64,000 bases of DNA from Ligula intestinalis (lineage: Eukaryota; Platyhelminthes; Cestoda; Diphyllobothriidea; Diphyllobothriidae). Below the pieces are notes generated by a model. That model was not told the origin of the DNA and did no database searches. It worked only from the letters and a program-made list of their open reading frames with translations. This document shows positions 1-12,115 of the stretch, one piece after another (the stretch's first letter is position 1; each line of letters begins with the position of its first letter). The position numbers and the translations under genes were made by a program. The stretch spans positions 6,260,775 to 6,324,774 of the forward strand of contig JAYGXS010000005.1 of the NCBI GenBank assembly GCA_036362985.1. The letters are read 5' to 3'.

Positions 1-62
1 AAACGTATGTTCGCCAATTCATCTTCTGATTTTTTCAATGGGAATTTTCGCAAATTTAAGAA
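1..62 (+). repeat. PLE family-B pseudo-LTR fragment, cut by window start
   Basis: This matches the 3' half of the hammerhead-like module seen in full at 16172-16217 and 12904-12951. It has the stem III loop and closing strand (AAACGTATGTTC), then GCCAA, then the downstream block AATGGGAATTTTCGC that also follows the other copies. The 5' part of the module lies outside the window. It is a repeat fragment with no coding content. Confidence 0.6.
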
Positions 63-2195
63 ATTTTATCCATTGACGCTATTCCAGTTTGTCAGTCAGT
101 GAACAGGCTCACAATATAGGACACCATGGAATAATTTATCTAATTTCTGCAAGCTTTCAAACCAGTGAATTAAAAACTCAATTTCCCGGGTTCACTATAC
201 CTTGTGCGATGCAAAACCAAAAATACGACAGAATTCTCATGAAATTACCTCCAGAAACAAAATGAAGGTGAATCCATGTCATACCGCATGATTTCATAAG
301 AAAATAATTATAACGGAGGGTAGAACATGCTTTTAGACTGTTTGTCATAAGACTACTTCCGATATTATTTTTTTGCGTGAAAACGCATAGTAACCTTGAA
401 GAAATGGAGGTCAACACATTTTTTTTGCAATTTACACTTTGTTCAAATTTATTTTTTCTCTCCAATAAAATATATATTTCTGCTTGTTGTGATTTTATGT
501 GGCTGGAGGTCAAGCGAATTTACTTGAGGGTCTTGGTCAATGTGTTTGAGAAAAAGTTTCTAGGCTGCTTGAGCGTTTTTATGAGCTAACGTATACCTCA
601 CGACTTAGACCATAAACAGAAAAGACGCAGGTTTTACGCCTAGGAACATATAGTTGGAATGTTCCGAAGTCAGCTTAAGGTTGTTCCTAATTTTTTAACT
701 CGAAATATTTAAGGGAATTAACAAACGTTTTGTCTTTTTTGATTGCCTAACAATTAACTTCTGCCTGTGATATTTATTATTTTGTTATGTATGATGTTTT
801 TGTCTTAATTACTTGCAATCTTTAAACCTTCTTCGAGTGAACCAAAGAAGATGCAAGATACGTTCTGTAGGATAGATTTGACAAATGTGCTCAACTTAAT
901 GCAATGGCCTAAAAAATGCGAAGAAGAATTATTGTTAACGATTTTGCAAAATCAAATGGGTTGATGACAATTTACTTTATTTACATTTTATTTACTGGAC
1001 AGTTGACCACAATAAGCACCACAGAAGAATTAATTTTAATTTAGGCAAAAACGTTTGGTAAAATGGAATTCCTAACAGATTTCGTCTTCGGCCTGTTCAA
1101 CGCTGATAAGTAGTTGGTTAGATACAATTTACATTTTGCGTACCACATGCATTTTTGGTCAAGATAACGGGAAGCTCTAGACGAAGTCACATGTAAGTTA
1201 CATGTAACACATAGTCAACGAGGCCTTAAAATATTAAAAGGGGATGGGCTCAGTTACCTTAATAGTGCTAAAGCCTGTCTGTAAGCTTGCAGTGGCTGTG
1301 AATTTAAAACACTTTTAGCTAAAACATGGATAGACACAGATTTCTGCCCGATCGTCCCCCGAAGTAAAGTGTCAGCAAAGCATCAAAGCGTGTAAAAACG
1401 CTCTTAAGAAAGAGAATGTACATTAGAGTAATGACAATTGCAAAGCTCGAAAAATAAGTGTTGGTCAGTCCGCATGCTAGAAAGTCACTTAAAATCAAGT
1501 TAACTATGAAAAAGGTAGGCCCACGCTCTATGCCTCGATACAGCAGAACATTTCAAAACAGTTCGCTTACATCATTCTAGGTGACTACACACTTGTTCCA
1601 AGTAATACAATCACATGTGATGGTGTCATTTAACACGACACAGCAGGTGTTACTTAATTAAAAGAGGAGGTAGTGAAAAAACTCCTAAGGCATGACACAG
1701 AATCCAAAAGGTGTAACGTCATTTGTGGTTTTTTGAAAAAAAAACTGCCACTAGTGGGAGGAAATTAAATGCAAGATAAGATGGGATGCTGCTGACAATG
1801 TTTGTAACAAGCCAAAGGGAACCCATCGCGTTCAATATCTTTGTGCAAAGGGCCACACAAGGAGGAGATCACAGAATCATGAGAACATCCCAAAAAGACA
1901 GAGATACGGCCATGATACGCCCGTGTTGTTTGCCGCGTCTGCTGGTAGGGTGACGAACACAGAGGTACCCGTCACGGTCGTCAGCAGTCGGTTTCAGGCG
2001 CGTATGAGGAAGAACGTTACAATGCCACGCAGCCTAGAACCGCAGGTATGGTAGATGTGACTGCCGACACGATCGTTGCAGTTTGCATAGTGACAAGGAG
2101 GCAGCGCGAAGTTATTAGGCTATGTATGATGAGAAGTACTTTGACTAAGCAACAATACTAATGTTTCTGAAAAAGCTTCACCAAGTTCCGTCGTG
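63..2195. other. Intergenic, no supported gene
   Basis: AT-rich sequence with only short open frames that show no domain, no codon bias and no plausible splice architecture. A somewhat GC-richer patch at about 1900-2100 shows no recognisable domain. I see nothing further here. Confidence 0.5.
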
Positions 2196-3115
2196 TTAGT
2201 GGTAGAAATGATGCTCGATGAAGTAAGTGTAAATAAATAGCAAAGACTTATCAGTGGGCCAATGCGACCATACGCCAAGAGTATGGGGAAAGAATGATGA
2301 AAGGACGGTCACTTGTGTGTCAATTCGTATACATACATAGCATCTACCGCACTCTCGTCTCCACCACCATCCGGTTTGCGGCAACAGTGACTTATGCAGG
2401 CCCACTGATTAATACCTACTCCCTGCATTTTTTCCCCTGCAAAAACGGTGGTTATAGAGTTTTATGGGTGGGAAATTAGGACACGCAGTGGAATACAATT
2501 TATTAAAAGCTATAAGCATTTTCATTTTACAGTATTTAGAATTGTTTTAAATTTATACCCGTAGATTTTCCTAATCTGTATTATCGTTTAACTGATTGCG
2601 GAAAAACCCGATTATCAAATTGCAGATTTCTTGAATTTCCCGAAAAATTGAAATGGTGGTTGGAAGGTCGCCTACTTCAACTTATCTGAGATCCAACATA
2701 CCGTCCTTGAGTTAGATTAGTATAGTCTGCGGCGAAGCGCCTCGCACACTTTCAATTTTAATGCAGAAAAACTTGCTCCCGGCGGCCGCGGGAAGCAACT
2801 GCGACTACATTTTTTACCTTACACTTACTTCTAAAAATTTCCTTTTCTTCTTATCCCACTTTCTCACCCCCAAAACCTCTATTACTAACGTTTTTGCAGG
2901 ACAAAATGCTGGGACTAAGGGTATATGAGTGGGGCTACATAAGTTGCAGTTGCCCGGTTTGCGGTAGCAGAGTGCCAAGGCGATCGGAGTTGGGCTCGGT
3001 AGCAGTGGCTGGCAAACACCCAAAATCTCCATCTACGCGTGCCACGCAAATACGATATGCTCCCCGAACAATATGCCGGGTTTCCGCTAAAAAGGGGGCG
3101 GCCCAATTAAGTAGG
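2196..3115. repeat. Foldback-like repeat (family F), arms facing outward
   Basis: The minus-strand reading of about 2350-2500 and the plus-strand reading of 2860-2960 share a block. It contains CCC(A)AAAC.TCTATAAC, GTTTTTGCAGG and AATGC.GGGA.TA, then a block ending at CCGCAAACCGG / CCCGGTTTGCGG. The two arms therefore form an imperfect inverted repeat around a 350-bp spacer. The spacer reads in minus orientation like 11262-11745, and the right arm continues into sequence shared with 34955-35215. No protein is encoded. I infer a non-autonomous foldback or MITE-like element, and I did not find clean termini or a target-site duplication. Confidence 0.5.
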
Positions 3116-3344
3116 AACCTCATGGAAACTGCATGATAAAGGAGGTATTGCAGCCTGAGCGTCCGACATTATAGTCTGCTCTAGTTATCCCGCCATTTAG
3201 TTATTGCTCAAACCATGGTTTTTAATGGATCGTCGAAGTTTAAAAATATGTCAGATTTTTTATGACGAGGAATATGTATGAAGCGCACTGGACGAAAGCA
3301 CCAGGAGTCGAACTTACTCGCTCCTACGAATTGAGGCGAATTTT

Positions 3345-3459
3345 CGCATCCCAGGTATGTGTATAGGTACAGAAGAAGGCGCGTCGATCACCAGGATCAT
3401 TATATTATTTCTCTGAGCTTTCGAACTCTTGGTGGAGTTCATCATCAGAACTAAAGGCG
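3345..3459 (-). repeat. PLE family-G pseudo-LTR with hammerhead-like core
   Basis: On the minus strand 3411-3450 carries CTGATGA, a 6-bp stem (GAACTC/GAGTTC) and GAAA, which is the order of a hammerhead core. The same region recurs in plus orientation at 33640-33745 and, more degenerate, at 48995-49025. It follows directly on the GIY-YIG remnant at 3460-3780, so it is the 3' pseudo-LTR of that copy. Confidence 0.5.
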
Positions 3460-3780
3460 TTAGTGAAAAAACAGGCAAAAGTTATAAGCGGCAGGGGCCA
3501 ATCCATCACCAGTGATGTCAGTCCGGAGATGCCTGTGCAGGGATATATATACCGGCGACATATAGATTAATCGATTGACTGAGTTCTCATCTGAGGTCCC
3601 GGTTTCAAAAAATTCTCGGCCTGCCTTGCTGCCAGGGGGGGCGATTGTCCCTGCGGCTGCGAAGTTAAACTCGTGATCCATCTCGTTGGCATGGGAAGCC
3701 ACTTGTGTTAATGCGTCGCCTCGTCTTACAGGCAGTTTATGTTCGTGCATGCGTGAACCGGGCATGCGTCCAGTCTATCC
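3460..3780 (-). pseudogene. PLE GIY-YIG endonuclease fragment (family G)
   Basis: An open frame of about 100 codons reads through the C-terminal half of a PLE GIY-YIG domain. It shows the RMHEHKLPVRRGDALTQV block, then a HEFNF patch and a DENSVNRLI block, which are recurrent positions in other GIY-YIG copies of this window. The N-terminal GIY and YIG motifs and the reverse transcriptase are missing, so this is a 5'-truncated retroelement 3' end. It is flanked by its own pseudo-LTR (3345-3459). A short inverted piece of that pseudo-LTR lies on the other side at 3835-3875. Confidence 0.6.
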
Positions 3781-3834
3781 TGTGTAATTTTGAGGACGGG
3801 CCCTCGGATAGGCGTTCCGCATAAACTGGTTTTG

Positions 3835-3875
3835 GATATTCTGGTGATCGACGTGCCTTCTTCTTCCTCCTCACC
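3835..3875 (+). repeat. Inverted piece of family-G pseudo-LTR
   Basis: The block CTGGTGATCGACGTGCCTTC reads in plus orientation and is the inverse of 3372-3396. This makes 3345-3875 an inverted-repeat-bounded PLE remnant. Confidence 0.5.
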
Positions 3876-4794
3876 TATTCACTTACTCTTCTCCAGGAAA
3901 TGCTGACCGGCTCTGTCAATCAGCCGATAATGGGCTTGGATGCAATGACTGACGGAGGTAACGAAAGAGGAATATGCAATCGCAGGGACAAGAATTTTAT
4001 TTGCCAGACGTTTTTTAAATCCGTCGCAGATTCTTCATAAGAGATATGAGCTTATAAAGGAGCACCATTTAGCGCCAACACCGGTGAATCAATCATCATG
4101 TCCAATTCCACTACGTGTGGTAAGCGTTCAGCAGGTCAGGGCCCACACGCCGGTCATCAAACAAGTGGCACATAAGCGGGCTATTATTCTCGCTAACTAG
4201 CATAAATTAACTAGCATAAATTTGCAGTATCATAGTTAGAAGAAGAAAGAAGAAGAATGCTATATTGAAGGTTTTACAAACCTGAATTTTCAGCAAAAAT
4301 GGCTCCATTCACGGAGAGCAGATGGTAAGGTAAATTAAGGGTCATTATAAAAGGACAAAGGTAAAAGGTCATGAAATACTCACAAGTCAAGTTTTTCACG
4401 GCATTCACATGCACTATGGAGACAGATCGGCTTTCAACTTCTGCATTTCCGCTTCTTCACACGCTTTTTTCTTCGCGTTGTCATCCTACAGAGAATTGTC
4501 AATTTCGGTGTTGTTGGTGAATTGCATATGCTACAGATTGGCTACATTTGACAAATATTGGGATGGTGATAGGTTGTAGATAAAATAACTTGTTTTCGTG
4601 CATTTAAAAAGGTAGCAGTGTACTGTAGATATGACCTCATGATCACAAATGCAGACAAACAAAGCAGAGGATTAGAAACGATGGTAAATGATAATAAATT
4701 CCCACGTTAACGGAGAGGAAAAAATTGGGTGGCTCAAATTCGAAAGCCTGTAAATATTACAGATTCCTAAGCATGACTAAATGGTGTCTGCTAC
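3876..4794. other. No supported gene
   Basis: No domain, splice-compatible exon or recognisable repeat was identified apart from short AT-rich and AG-rich low-complexity patches around 4230-4260. Confidence 0.4.
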
Positions 4795-4960
4795 TGTTTC
4801 TGATGATGTCTCTGGTGAGGAATCCGTGAAGGACTTCAAAACCTCAAACGGGTAACAGTCGTGTCCCAGCGACCGCATTTTCATCATATTCATAATCATC
4901 TTCCTCTTCCTCCTCTTCTTTTTATTCTTCTTCTTCTTCTTCTTCTTCTTCTCAATTTCT
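4795..4960 (+). repeat. PLE family-A pseudo-LTR end plus (TTC)n tract
   Basis: 4812-4845 is a degenerate hammerhead-like core: CTGGTGA, GGAATCCGTGAAGGACTT, then AAAACCTCA. It aligns with the better preserved copy at 16925-16962. It is followed by a CCCAGCGACCG block and a TTC-rich microsatellite at about 4905-4956. The same order, core then CCAGCGATCG then (TTC)n, occurs at 16.9 and 19.0 kb, so this is the terminal signature of one PLE family. Confidence 0.6.
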
Positions 4961-5600
4961 TCCTGGGACCCACAGGTGAACTCGCATTTGCTATAACCTT
5001 AGGCGTGCCTGCGTTGAGACTGGTTATATCCCCCAGTTGCATGTTAGGAAGGGAAGGTGGACAGGATAGCAGATAATAGTTAATTGTCACTGTTTCTTCT
5101 TGTAAACCAGCTCTGTCTTCTGTGTGTCAATCAGCAGCGTGTCTTCTGTCGTCAGTCTCGTCTCGGCAACAGAGTCCCGTGTCTCCAGCAGTAGAATGCC
5201 GCCTCCAGCGGTGGCAGCGCATTTAACTGACCAACAGCTTTTGTTCCCTATTAGCCCCTTTGCAGGCAGCCACCGTGGGGTGTCCTCAGGATGACACGTC
5301 GCGCCCTCAGTGACGCGCGCATGTGCATGCGCCCTATCTTGGCCCCGTGTCATGTGTGACCTCAGAACCCGGCCGGCGGCTGTCCTTGCGTCCTCGCGCG
5401 TTGGCCCTTTGAAAGTCGCGTTCCTGTCTCGTTCTGCTTGCCTCCACAGGGACTTCTTTTGTTATCTTGCCCTCAGGACGGCCCGAGTGATGACTCGCGT
5501 TCCTGCCATCCGAACAGTATTCGAGGTTAGACTGCTTCCTAACCTGTGAAGCACACCATCAACTCCGTATTTCACATACAAAGGACGGGCCCCCACAAGC
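4961..5600. other. GC-rich stretch without recognised gene
   Basis: 5130-5560 is clearly richer in G and C than its neighbours and open on both strands over short spans. No domain or repeat partner in the window was recognised. It may be part of an unidentified transposon. Confidence 0.35.
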
Positions 5601-5604
5601 TTGA

Positions 5605-6360
5605 GGGATGTATGCCCTCAAGTGCTATGATCGACTTGAATTGTACATACGCGAGAGTTTCCTGAAAGCCATACTAAGAGGGAGTCTTTAACGGTAACAG
5701 TTTATTCCCTTATCCAATGCCATGCTATTGCAAGTAGACATTGCAGCACACCAGCTGACAAAAGAGCGGAACAATAATACCTACGTGACCTCTTTCGAGC
5801 TATTGGATACCCTAATTCTCACCTTAAACTCACCTACACGAACACAAAGCGGCAGCTCGGAGACTTGACCCAAACTCGCAGCCTGCAACACATATTGGAG
5901 AGACTGGCCATAACTCTGGTATTCGAGGAGCGATTATAGTAGGCCGGAAACCTATAAAGCGGAAAGACCAACGTTTGAGGCATAGTACTTAGACGCCACC
6001 TCCGGCAACAGGCATGTGGACTTTCCCGCCACCTAAAAAATCCTACGCCATTACGTAAATAAAGGATAAGACCAGGTCAAACCGAACTCAGGATTTGCAA
6101 ACAAAGAAGGTCCTTCGAGGAAACCACCGGAAGCGGCAGCAGGATTACCAGCAGTCCCTACCGTGGTGACGAAACAAAAAACTTATTGCCACCAACTTAT
6201 GCCAAAAATCCACACGGAGGACCAAGCAGTGAACGTAAAAACTGATCATCCCATGGCCAAAACGTACAGCCGCAACTTTAAATTTTTGATCAATAAAGTC
6301 AATTCACGCTTTGACAAAGGCGCATCCGTTTGAAACGTCAGCGAACAAGCAAACACATCC
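5605..6360 (+). pseudogene. Decayed PLE GIY-YIG domain with 3' end
   Basis: A frame at 5605-5700 reads GMYALKCYDRLELYIRES, a decayed GIY-YIG core in which the G of YIG has become R. After a frameshift, 5831-5992 reads HLHEHKAAARRLDPNSQ, then ATHIGETGH, the second half of the domain seen in other copies. Near 6330 comes CATCCGTTTGAAACGTCAG, the 3' half of the family-A hammerhead-like module. Stops and frameshifts interrupt the coding part. The order endonuclease then pseudo-LTR end is that of a 5'-truncated PLE. Confidence 0.6.
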
Positions 6361-9290
6361 CGGTGAGCTCAAGACGATTTAAGACGTGAATACTTATGCT
6401 TCAGATGTAGGGTATTGAATAACCAAAACTATTATCAGCAATGGCACATATGGAACACTTAGGGTATTTAACGCCGATAAAACTCAAAATTTCAAAGGGG
6501 AATTGCTTATCTAGTGGTTCAACTAGAAACCGGCACAGCTACGATTCCGAACCTATTCAGAAAAAGAGGAATAGACTAAATTCGAATAATATTCGACCAT
6601 TTAAATCATTTGATTGAAAAACATAACTAAAATATTGACAGAAAAAGTTACTGTCTTCAAGAATCAGGCCTCTTTGACTGAAAAGAGGAAATGTCGCGTC
6701 CGCGTATCTTTAAGTAAAGCTTAATGCACTCCAATAACCTTGGAGTGCTCCTCGGTTCTTTGGTCTCAAAATGAATAGATCGCAAAAGAGAAAATTCAAA
6801 GAATTTATAAGCTTATAGCGCAGGGAAAAAGAACGTATGGAGAGTTTTCCTTCCGAAATAACCTTATATAGATGATAGTCAGCTTAGGGCCACATCTTCG
6901 AGGCAAGATGGCATAAGCAGAAAGTAAGAAAAATGTTCATTGCTATTGCATGGTAAGACTGATTCATCAGCATCAAAAAGTAAATTTCCGTTCAAGCCAA
7001 GTTAGGCAAACGAACGTTTTCAATTAAATTATCATCAGGTTAACACAGTTATAAAAGAAAGGATGGACAAGGAAAAAAATCAGCAGTAATTAGAAGAATA
7101 GAGGAAAGATGTGTAACGGGATCAAAGTGGCCAGATTACATTCTTAATTGGAGACCAGAGAGAGAGGAAAGGGCCGAAAATTAGCCCATTTGAAGACAGT
7201 TGTGTTAACTAACATTAAAAGGCATCAACCAAAGCTTTGACTTATCCTCTATTAACTTTTAGTAGAATTGGCAGCTGTTGTCATAAAAGCATCAGCAGGG
7301 AGGTCAAAACTGTGAAACCCCTCTCGGTGGAAATACACTGTGCGCGCTAATGATCAGAACGTGTACCTACTGGGAGTTCCTCTTCTAAGTGTTGCTTGAA
7401 AATTAAAGGAACCTTTAAACAGTCAAGCAAACTAACCGAGCTAATCAGTACGTACACGGAATCCACACAATTAATCATTTCTTAGACACGAGAAATGCGG
7501 TTTGCTTCGGAACATCATATTTCACACTGGTGCGCTTAAATGAACTGGCAATCTTTTTTCCGAAGTGGTAGAGGACCGTATATATGGCTGCTGCTCTAGC
7601 CGATTCCTGGAATTGCGGCTTGCAATAATTCTTCGCAAGTATTTCTTCGGTTCCACTGTCTCTCCGAAGGAGTGGAGTGATACTAGGCCCTTTTTGAGGA
7701 GTTTGTGTTGCTAAAATTCCTTTCTGTTAACTAGTCTTGCTTTATTATTTTTCCAGCAAACCTCCCTGCACTGTTCTTGTAAAGTGCAGTTAACAGATTG
7801 GCAGTACCAGTCAGCCAATCCACTTTCATATTTTGTAAGTAACGGTGAATGTAAAATTTTGTATTTTCACAATTGTTTCTCTGGACTGTCACTCGCTTTT
7901 ATGCCCGCAAACAATAGTAAAATACTGTCCCTCTCATTTCCCCGAAAGGCCATAAACAATGGTCTGTTTTGAGAGCCAGGGGTTAATGCTTCAACGAAAA
8001 CAGATACAAAAGGCAACATACACATACACACACACCGAATTTTGCTTAAATTCCATGTTTGTCAATACATGCGAAAAAAGCGATTTGCAGTACGTAGGCT
8101 AGAGGAAGTAAATGCGGTAACTGAAAGTGGAATTTTAATTTCAGTAAACTTTCAGATTCCCTCGTGAATGCATCATTAGAGGCAGCCACAGGAAAGGTTG
8201 GTGGGCTTAGAAGAAATTCCGATTCAGTAGAACAAATTTTTATTGCAACCAAATGTCTATATTGGTTAGTTGTCCCAGCATTCATGGTTGCAGTTGGCAT
8301 GACGATTGCTTTTTTGTCCTTATCTGAGCCGTTACTTGTCACAATTTGATCACCAGCGGGAATTCAGTTACTTCAACTTATTTTTCTCAAACCCAAGTGT
8401 TCTGGCTGAGAAGTTCTCATCCACTGGCTATGATAATTAAGTTTGGGCAATCATGGAAATGAAAAGTTCGCAGGAATTCCCTCCCCCTTTAGAGGCATCA
8501 GGGTAGCTAACTGAAGTTTGGAACCTAGACGAAGGTCGCTGTTCAAATAGCCCTTGTTCGAGTATAAGTGGAGTGCACTTGCTGCCAGTTATCTGTGGAT
8601 AACAAATAAACTCATAGAAGCCACTTCGTGATAGGGCGGAACATAACAAAGTCATATTGTGAGCATGAAACACGCGGATACTGCAATACATTAAAATGAA
8701 CGCACAAGAACGCACTGTTGACGCACTGGCCTATATCTTGCTTACTGCCAAAATGTACGAAACACTACTAAGCAGTTGCATATCCACACCAAAACGTGAA
8801 TAAAATATTTAACATAGGCGGCTTGAAGTGAATTTAAAAAAATAAAAAAACTATAAAAGATAATATTGCTTTGTCCATGAATACTTGCTGTTTTAAGAAA
8901 AAACTGGGAAATATCGATAACATGAAAAGCTCTGTACCTGAATAACCTTAACTTTTACATTTCTAAGAAGCTTGCACATACAAAAGACCTGATCAATAAA
9001 TCAGCATAGGAAGAATTATGTTTGAAAATCGTGCTTAAGTTTCCTCTAAGTACATGCTTTTTGGCTGTTATAGATCCTGGAATACAGCCTTCAACTAGAA
9101 TTGGCTGCTGGCTTTCATGTTTCCATTAGTTGAGACGCAATATACCAAGGTAAGGTGACTGCCTGGCAAGATTTTTGATTGGTCACCAAATGGACTAGCA
9201 GGCAGTCAGCTTACTGCGTCCGTTTTGAAGGATTCCATACGTGCAGTAAAGGTGGGCAAACAATTGGACCCAAGCGTGATTAAATTCACG
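6361..9290. other. No supported gene
   Basis: AT-rich sequence. The stretch 8145-8350 is open on both strands and has an acceptor-like tract in front of it, but it shows no recognisable domain and was not accepted as an exon. No repeat partner was identified. Confidence 0.4.
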
Positions 9291-9294
9291 GCGC

Positions 9295-9425
9295 ACAGTG
9301 AGCCTCGTAGCTCAAATTGTAGAGCGTGGGCTGCGTAGAAGCCTCTTCTGTCATGTGAGTTCGTCTCCCATTGAGGCCGCAAATTTTTTAGAATTAGGTC
9401 AATCAAAGTATTGAACTCTGCCCAA
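9295..9425 (+). repeat. tRNA-derived SINE fragment
   Basis: An A-box-like TAGCTCAAATTGTAGAGC (9309-9326) and a B-box-like GTGAGTTCGTCTCCC are spaced as in a tRNA gene. They are followed by a body beginning GAGGCCGCAAATTTTTTAGA, then TTAGGTCAATCAAAGTA. The same head-plus-body arrangement is found on the minus strand at 29425-29545 and 16560-16690. The tRNA part does not fold cleanly enough for a functional tRNA. Confidence 0.6.
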
Positions 9426-9682
9426 CTCCTCACAAGACAACTGTCATCGCTTCATAACGAAATGCCCTCCATCGAATTATACTTAGTGGGATGTACATTT
9501 TTCAATTCATGCGTCTAAATTGCACTAGCGACGTGCTACTGCAAGAGTGGGAAATGTCTGCAATACGCAAAATACTAAAGCGGCTACGGTTTTAGTGTAT
9601 CGTATGCCAGAAATATTGTCTTGGCAAGTACTGCTTAGATGGCCCCAATAGCAGAACCTGGGAAAAGGCGGCGTCCGTAATA

Positions 9683-10674
9683 CAGTAGACGCCAACGATC
9701 ATGCAAAATTTCGACATATGCGAAAGACTGATACTCTTTCGCTAATCGTTATTGACTCAAGCTGTGATACTGATTGTCGTGTAGTCTATTCTGAAGTGTA
9801 TTCCTTCATGATAGGATGCAGGCTTTTTAACGAACTTCGTTCTGACCACAAGCAAAACGAATGTATTGCGAAAACTGGCTACTTATGTAGTATGCCTTTT
9901 CATCACTTATTTTGACTGCCTTTATAAATTCAAATATATTTTATGGAAAACATATACAATAAAATTATTTCTTGTACTTGTTTGGTTGCAAATTATGCGT
10001 TCTTGAAATTGTATACTTAGAGGAAGAGAAGGTTTCGATTTTAAAAAAAGATGATGATTATGAGCTTTTTTAGGATTGTAAGGTCGTCATTGATAATACA
10101 TCGTATCCGTTAATTCACTAATCCTGCCTATACTGCATAAAATATGTTCCAAACATATTGCATTATTTTATCACTACTATGTGACTTCTTCGTTAAACCG
10201 TAGGCGAAAATGTATTTTTCCTTAAACAGGATGTACTTAATGCGCAGTTTTTCAACCCTGAATTCGCGTTTAGCAGTCATTAGTTTAAAAAATTATTCGG
10301 CAATGAAGTTACTTTTTTTAAAAATCAAAACCTTCTCTTTCTTTAAGTATACAATTTAAAGAAGGCGTAATTTGCTATCAAACAAGTACAAGAAATAATT
10401 TTTTTCGTGCATGTTTTCCATAAAATATAGTTCAATTTATAAGGGCAGTCAAAATAAGTGATGAGAAGGCCTACTACTTAAGTAGCCACTTTTCGCAATA
10501 CATTCGTTTTGCTTGTGGTCAGAACGAAGCTCGTTAAAAAGCCCGCATCCCATCATGAAAGAATAAACTTCAGAATAGACTACACGACAATCATTCTCAA
10601 AGCCTAAGTCAATAACGATTAACGATCAGTCTTTCGCATATGTCGAAATTTTGCATGATCTTTGGCGTCTACTG
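9683..10674. mobile_element. Palindromic MITE, about 1 kb, TA target site
   Basis: The ends are CAGTAGACGCCAACGATCAT and its near-exact inverse at 10655-10674, flanked on both sides by TA (9681-9682 and 10675-10676). The arms stay complementary for roughly 350 bp inward and enclose about 290 bp of AT-rich centre. No transposase is encoded. TA duplication and CAG ends are compatible with a non-autonomous Tc1/mariner-type element, which is an inference. Partial or diverged relatives lie at 21.9, 24.1, 30.6, 33.9, 58.8 and 61.3 kb. Confidence 0.8.
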
Positions 10675-10676
10675 TA

Positions 10677-11261
10677 TAAATGGCTTTGCGCTAAATTACG
10701 GGAACGTAAGGGTGAAGGTTATGGTTGGGATCAGGCTACTGTTGAGTTAAGGACATGGAATTACTTATGCTAGGCCACTCATATTACGGCAAGGGCCGTC
10801 CTATGGCAGTTTTCTACAGTAAGTGGGGGTAACGTGGGCATAAACCAGATTCTAGCGAATGATGCCTTCCAGCAAATGTTAATTCTTCAGTACCTTTCCA
10901 GGTGTATCTTCAAATCGTTCATCACAGAACACAGCTGAGAAGCTCAGCATGTCCTTGTGGATGCAAAAATAGACGAGATGAGTTTTATGCTGCGGCTGTG
11001 AACGAAGCAGGCACGAGCTCTCGACTCTTAAAAGGGATGGCAGGGCAAAAATAGAGATTCAGTTTGGCTTCGAAATCAGTCCTGACACCTTGCAGCCGGT
11101 AGTTAATTTCAACAATTTGCGGAACTTGCCTGCACATATAAAGTCAGTCGGGTACCTTTGCGCATTTATCGTTCAAGGCTACCGATAAAAAATGAGTAAC
11201 CTTTACCTAAGCGAAAACACAAAAATAGGTCAAAGGTGGTTTAAGTAGTGCACTTTATCTA
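10677..11261. other. No supported gene
   Basis: Single-copy-looking sequence between a MITE and a foldback-like repeat. No open frame or motif of note was seen. Confidence 0.4.
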
Positions 11262-11745
11262 CCCCTAGCCCCTATGACAACTGTGCTTATAGAGGTTTTT
11301 TGGGTGGGAAAAAATGATAGGCAGCAAAGAAAATTTGTAAAAATAAGTTTAAAGTAAAAAATGTAGTTGAATTTGTTTCCTGCGGCCGCTGGAAGTACAT
11401 GTTTCCGACGTAAATTGAAGGTTTGCGAGGCACTTCGCGCCGTGAACCATACGAGTCTAACTCCAGAACGGTAAGTTGGACCTTCTATTCACCATTTCTA
11501 TTATTTCAGGAATTTCGGGAAACCTGCACTTCAATGGTCGAGTTTTTTCCACAATATGCTAGACGGTTATACAAATCAGGAAAATCTACAGACATAAATC
11601 GACAAAATTGCTAAAAACAATAAAATAAAAACGCATATAACAGTGATTTAAGTATAATCCAATGCCTTTCCTAATTCTCTACCCATAAAATGCCTATAAC
11701 CATCATTTGCTCAAGAAAAAAATGCTGGAACTAGGAGTATACGAG
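11262..11745 (+). repeat. Foldback-like repeat (family F), second copy
   Basis: Shared anchors with the minus strand of 2430-2830 are TGCGAGGC.CTTCGC, CTAACTC.AG.ACGGTA, AATTTCGGGAAA, AGGAAAATCTAC and CCCATAAAA..CTATAACCA. An outward-facing start at 11290-11320 (inverse of CCCACCCAAAAAACC) mirrors the end near 11680-11700. No coding capacity was seen. It is a diverged copy in the opposite orientation to the first. Confidence 0.5.
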
Positions 11746-12019
11746 GTCTAATACTTTAGAAAACTGTTACCCAAAAGAAGTTTTGAAAACCAGGTTTGTT
11801 AGGTTGTTAAGGATTACTTTATTGGCGTGCATACTACACAACCACAGTACCAAATGAGTTAAGAAAAGAGCCTTAGTAGAAATATGCTTAAAACTTTATT
11901 GCTGAGAAGTTTCACGGCAAGTATCTTTGAAGAATTGGCGTAATATACGGCACAAAAACTAGTTACCAGCCTTATATAGAATATAAACCTCAGGGTAGTT
12001 TTATGAGAATTTATTTTCA

Positions 12020-12115
12020 TTTTGCATTCGGCATCCCGCCGAATGCCGCGAGTTTTTCACAATTGGGTCAACTAAAGTAACTAAATCTGCCAAACCAAGT
12101 TCATAAGAACGAAAG
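12020..12115 (+). repeat. SINE body fragment lacking the tRNA head
   Basis: ATGCCGCGAGTTTTTCACAA, then TTGGGTCAACTAAAGTAACT, then CTGCCAAACCAAGTT. This matches the sequence 3' of the tRNA-like head in the copy at 29425-29545. The Pol III promoter part is absent, so this is a truncated copy. Confidence 0.55.

Noticed and set aside
8145..8350. Possible exon on either strand, with an acceptor-like ATTTTAATTTCAG before 8145 and a hydrophobic plus-strand frame
   Set aside because: No recognised domain, no convincing donor, and both strands are open over the same span, which points to chance.
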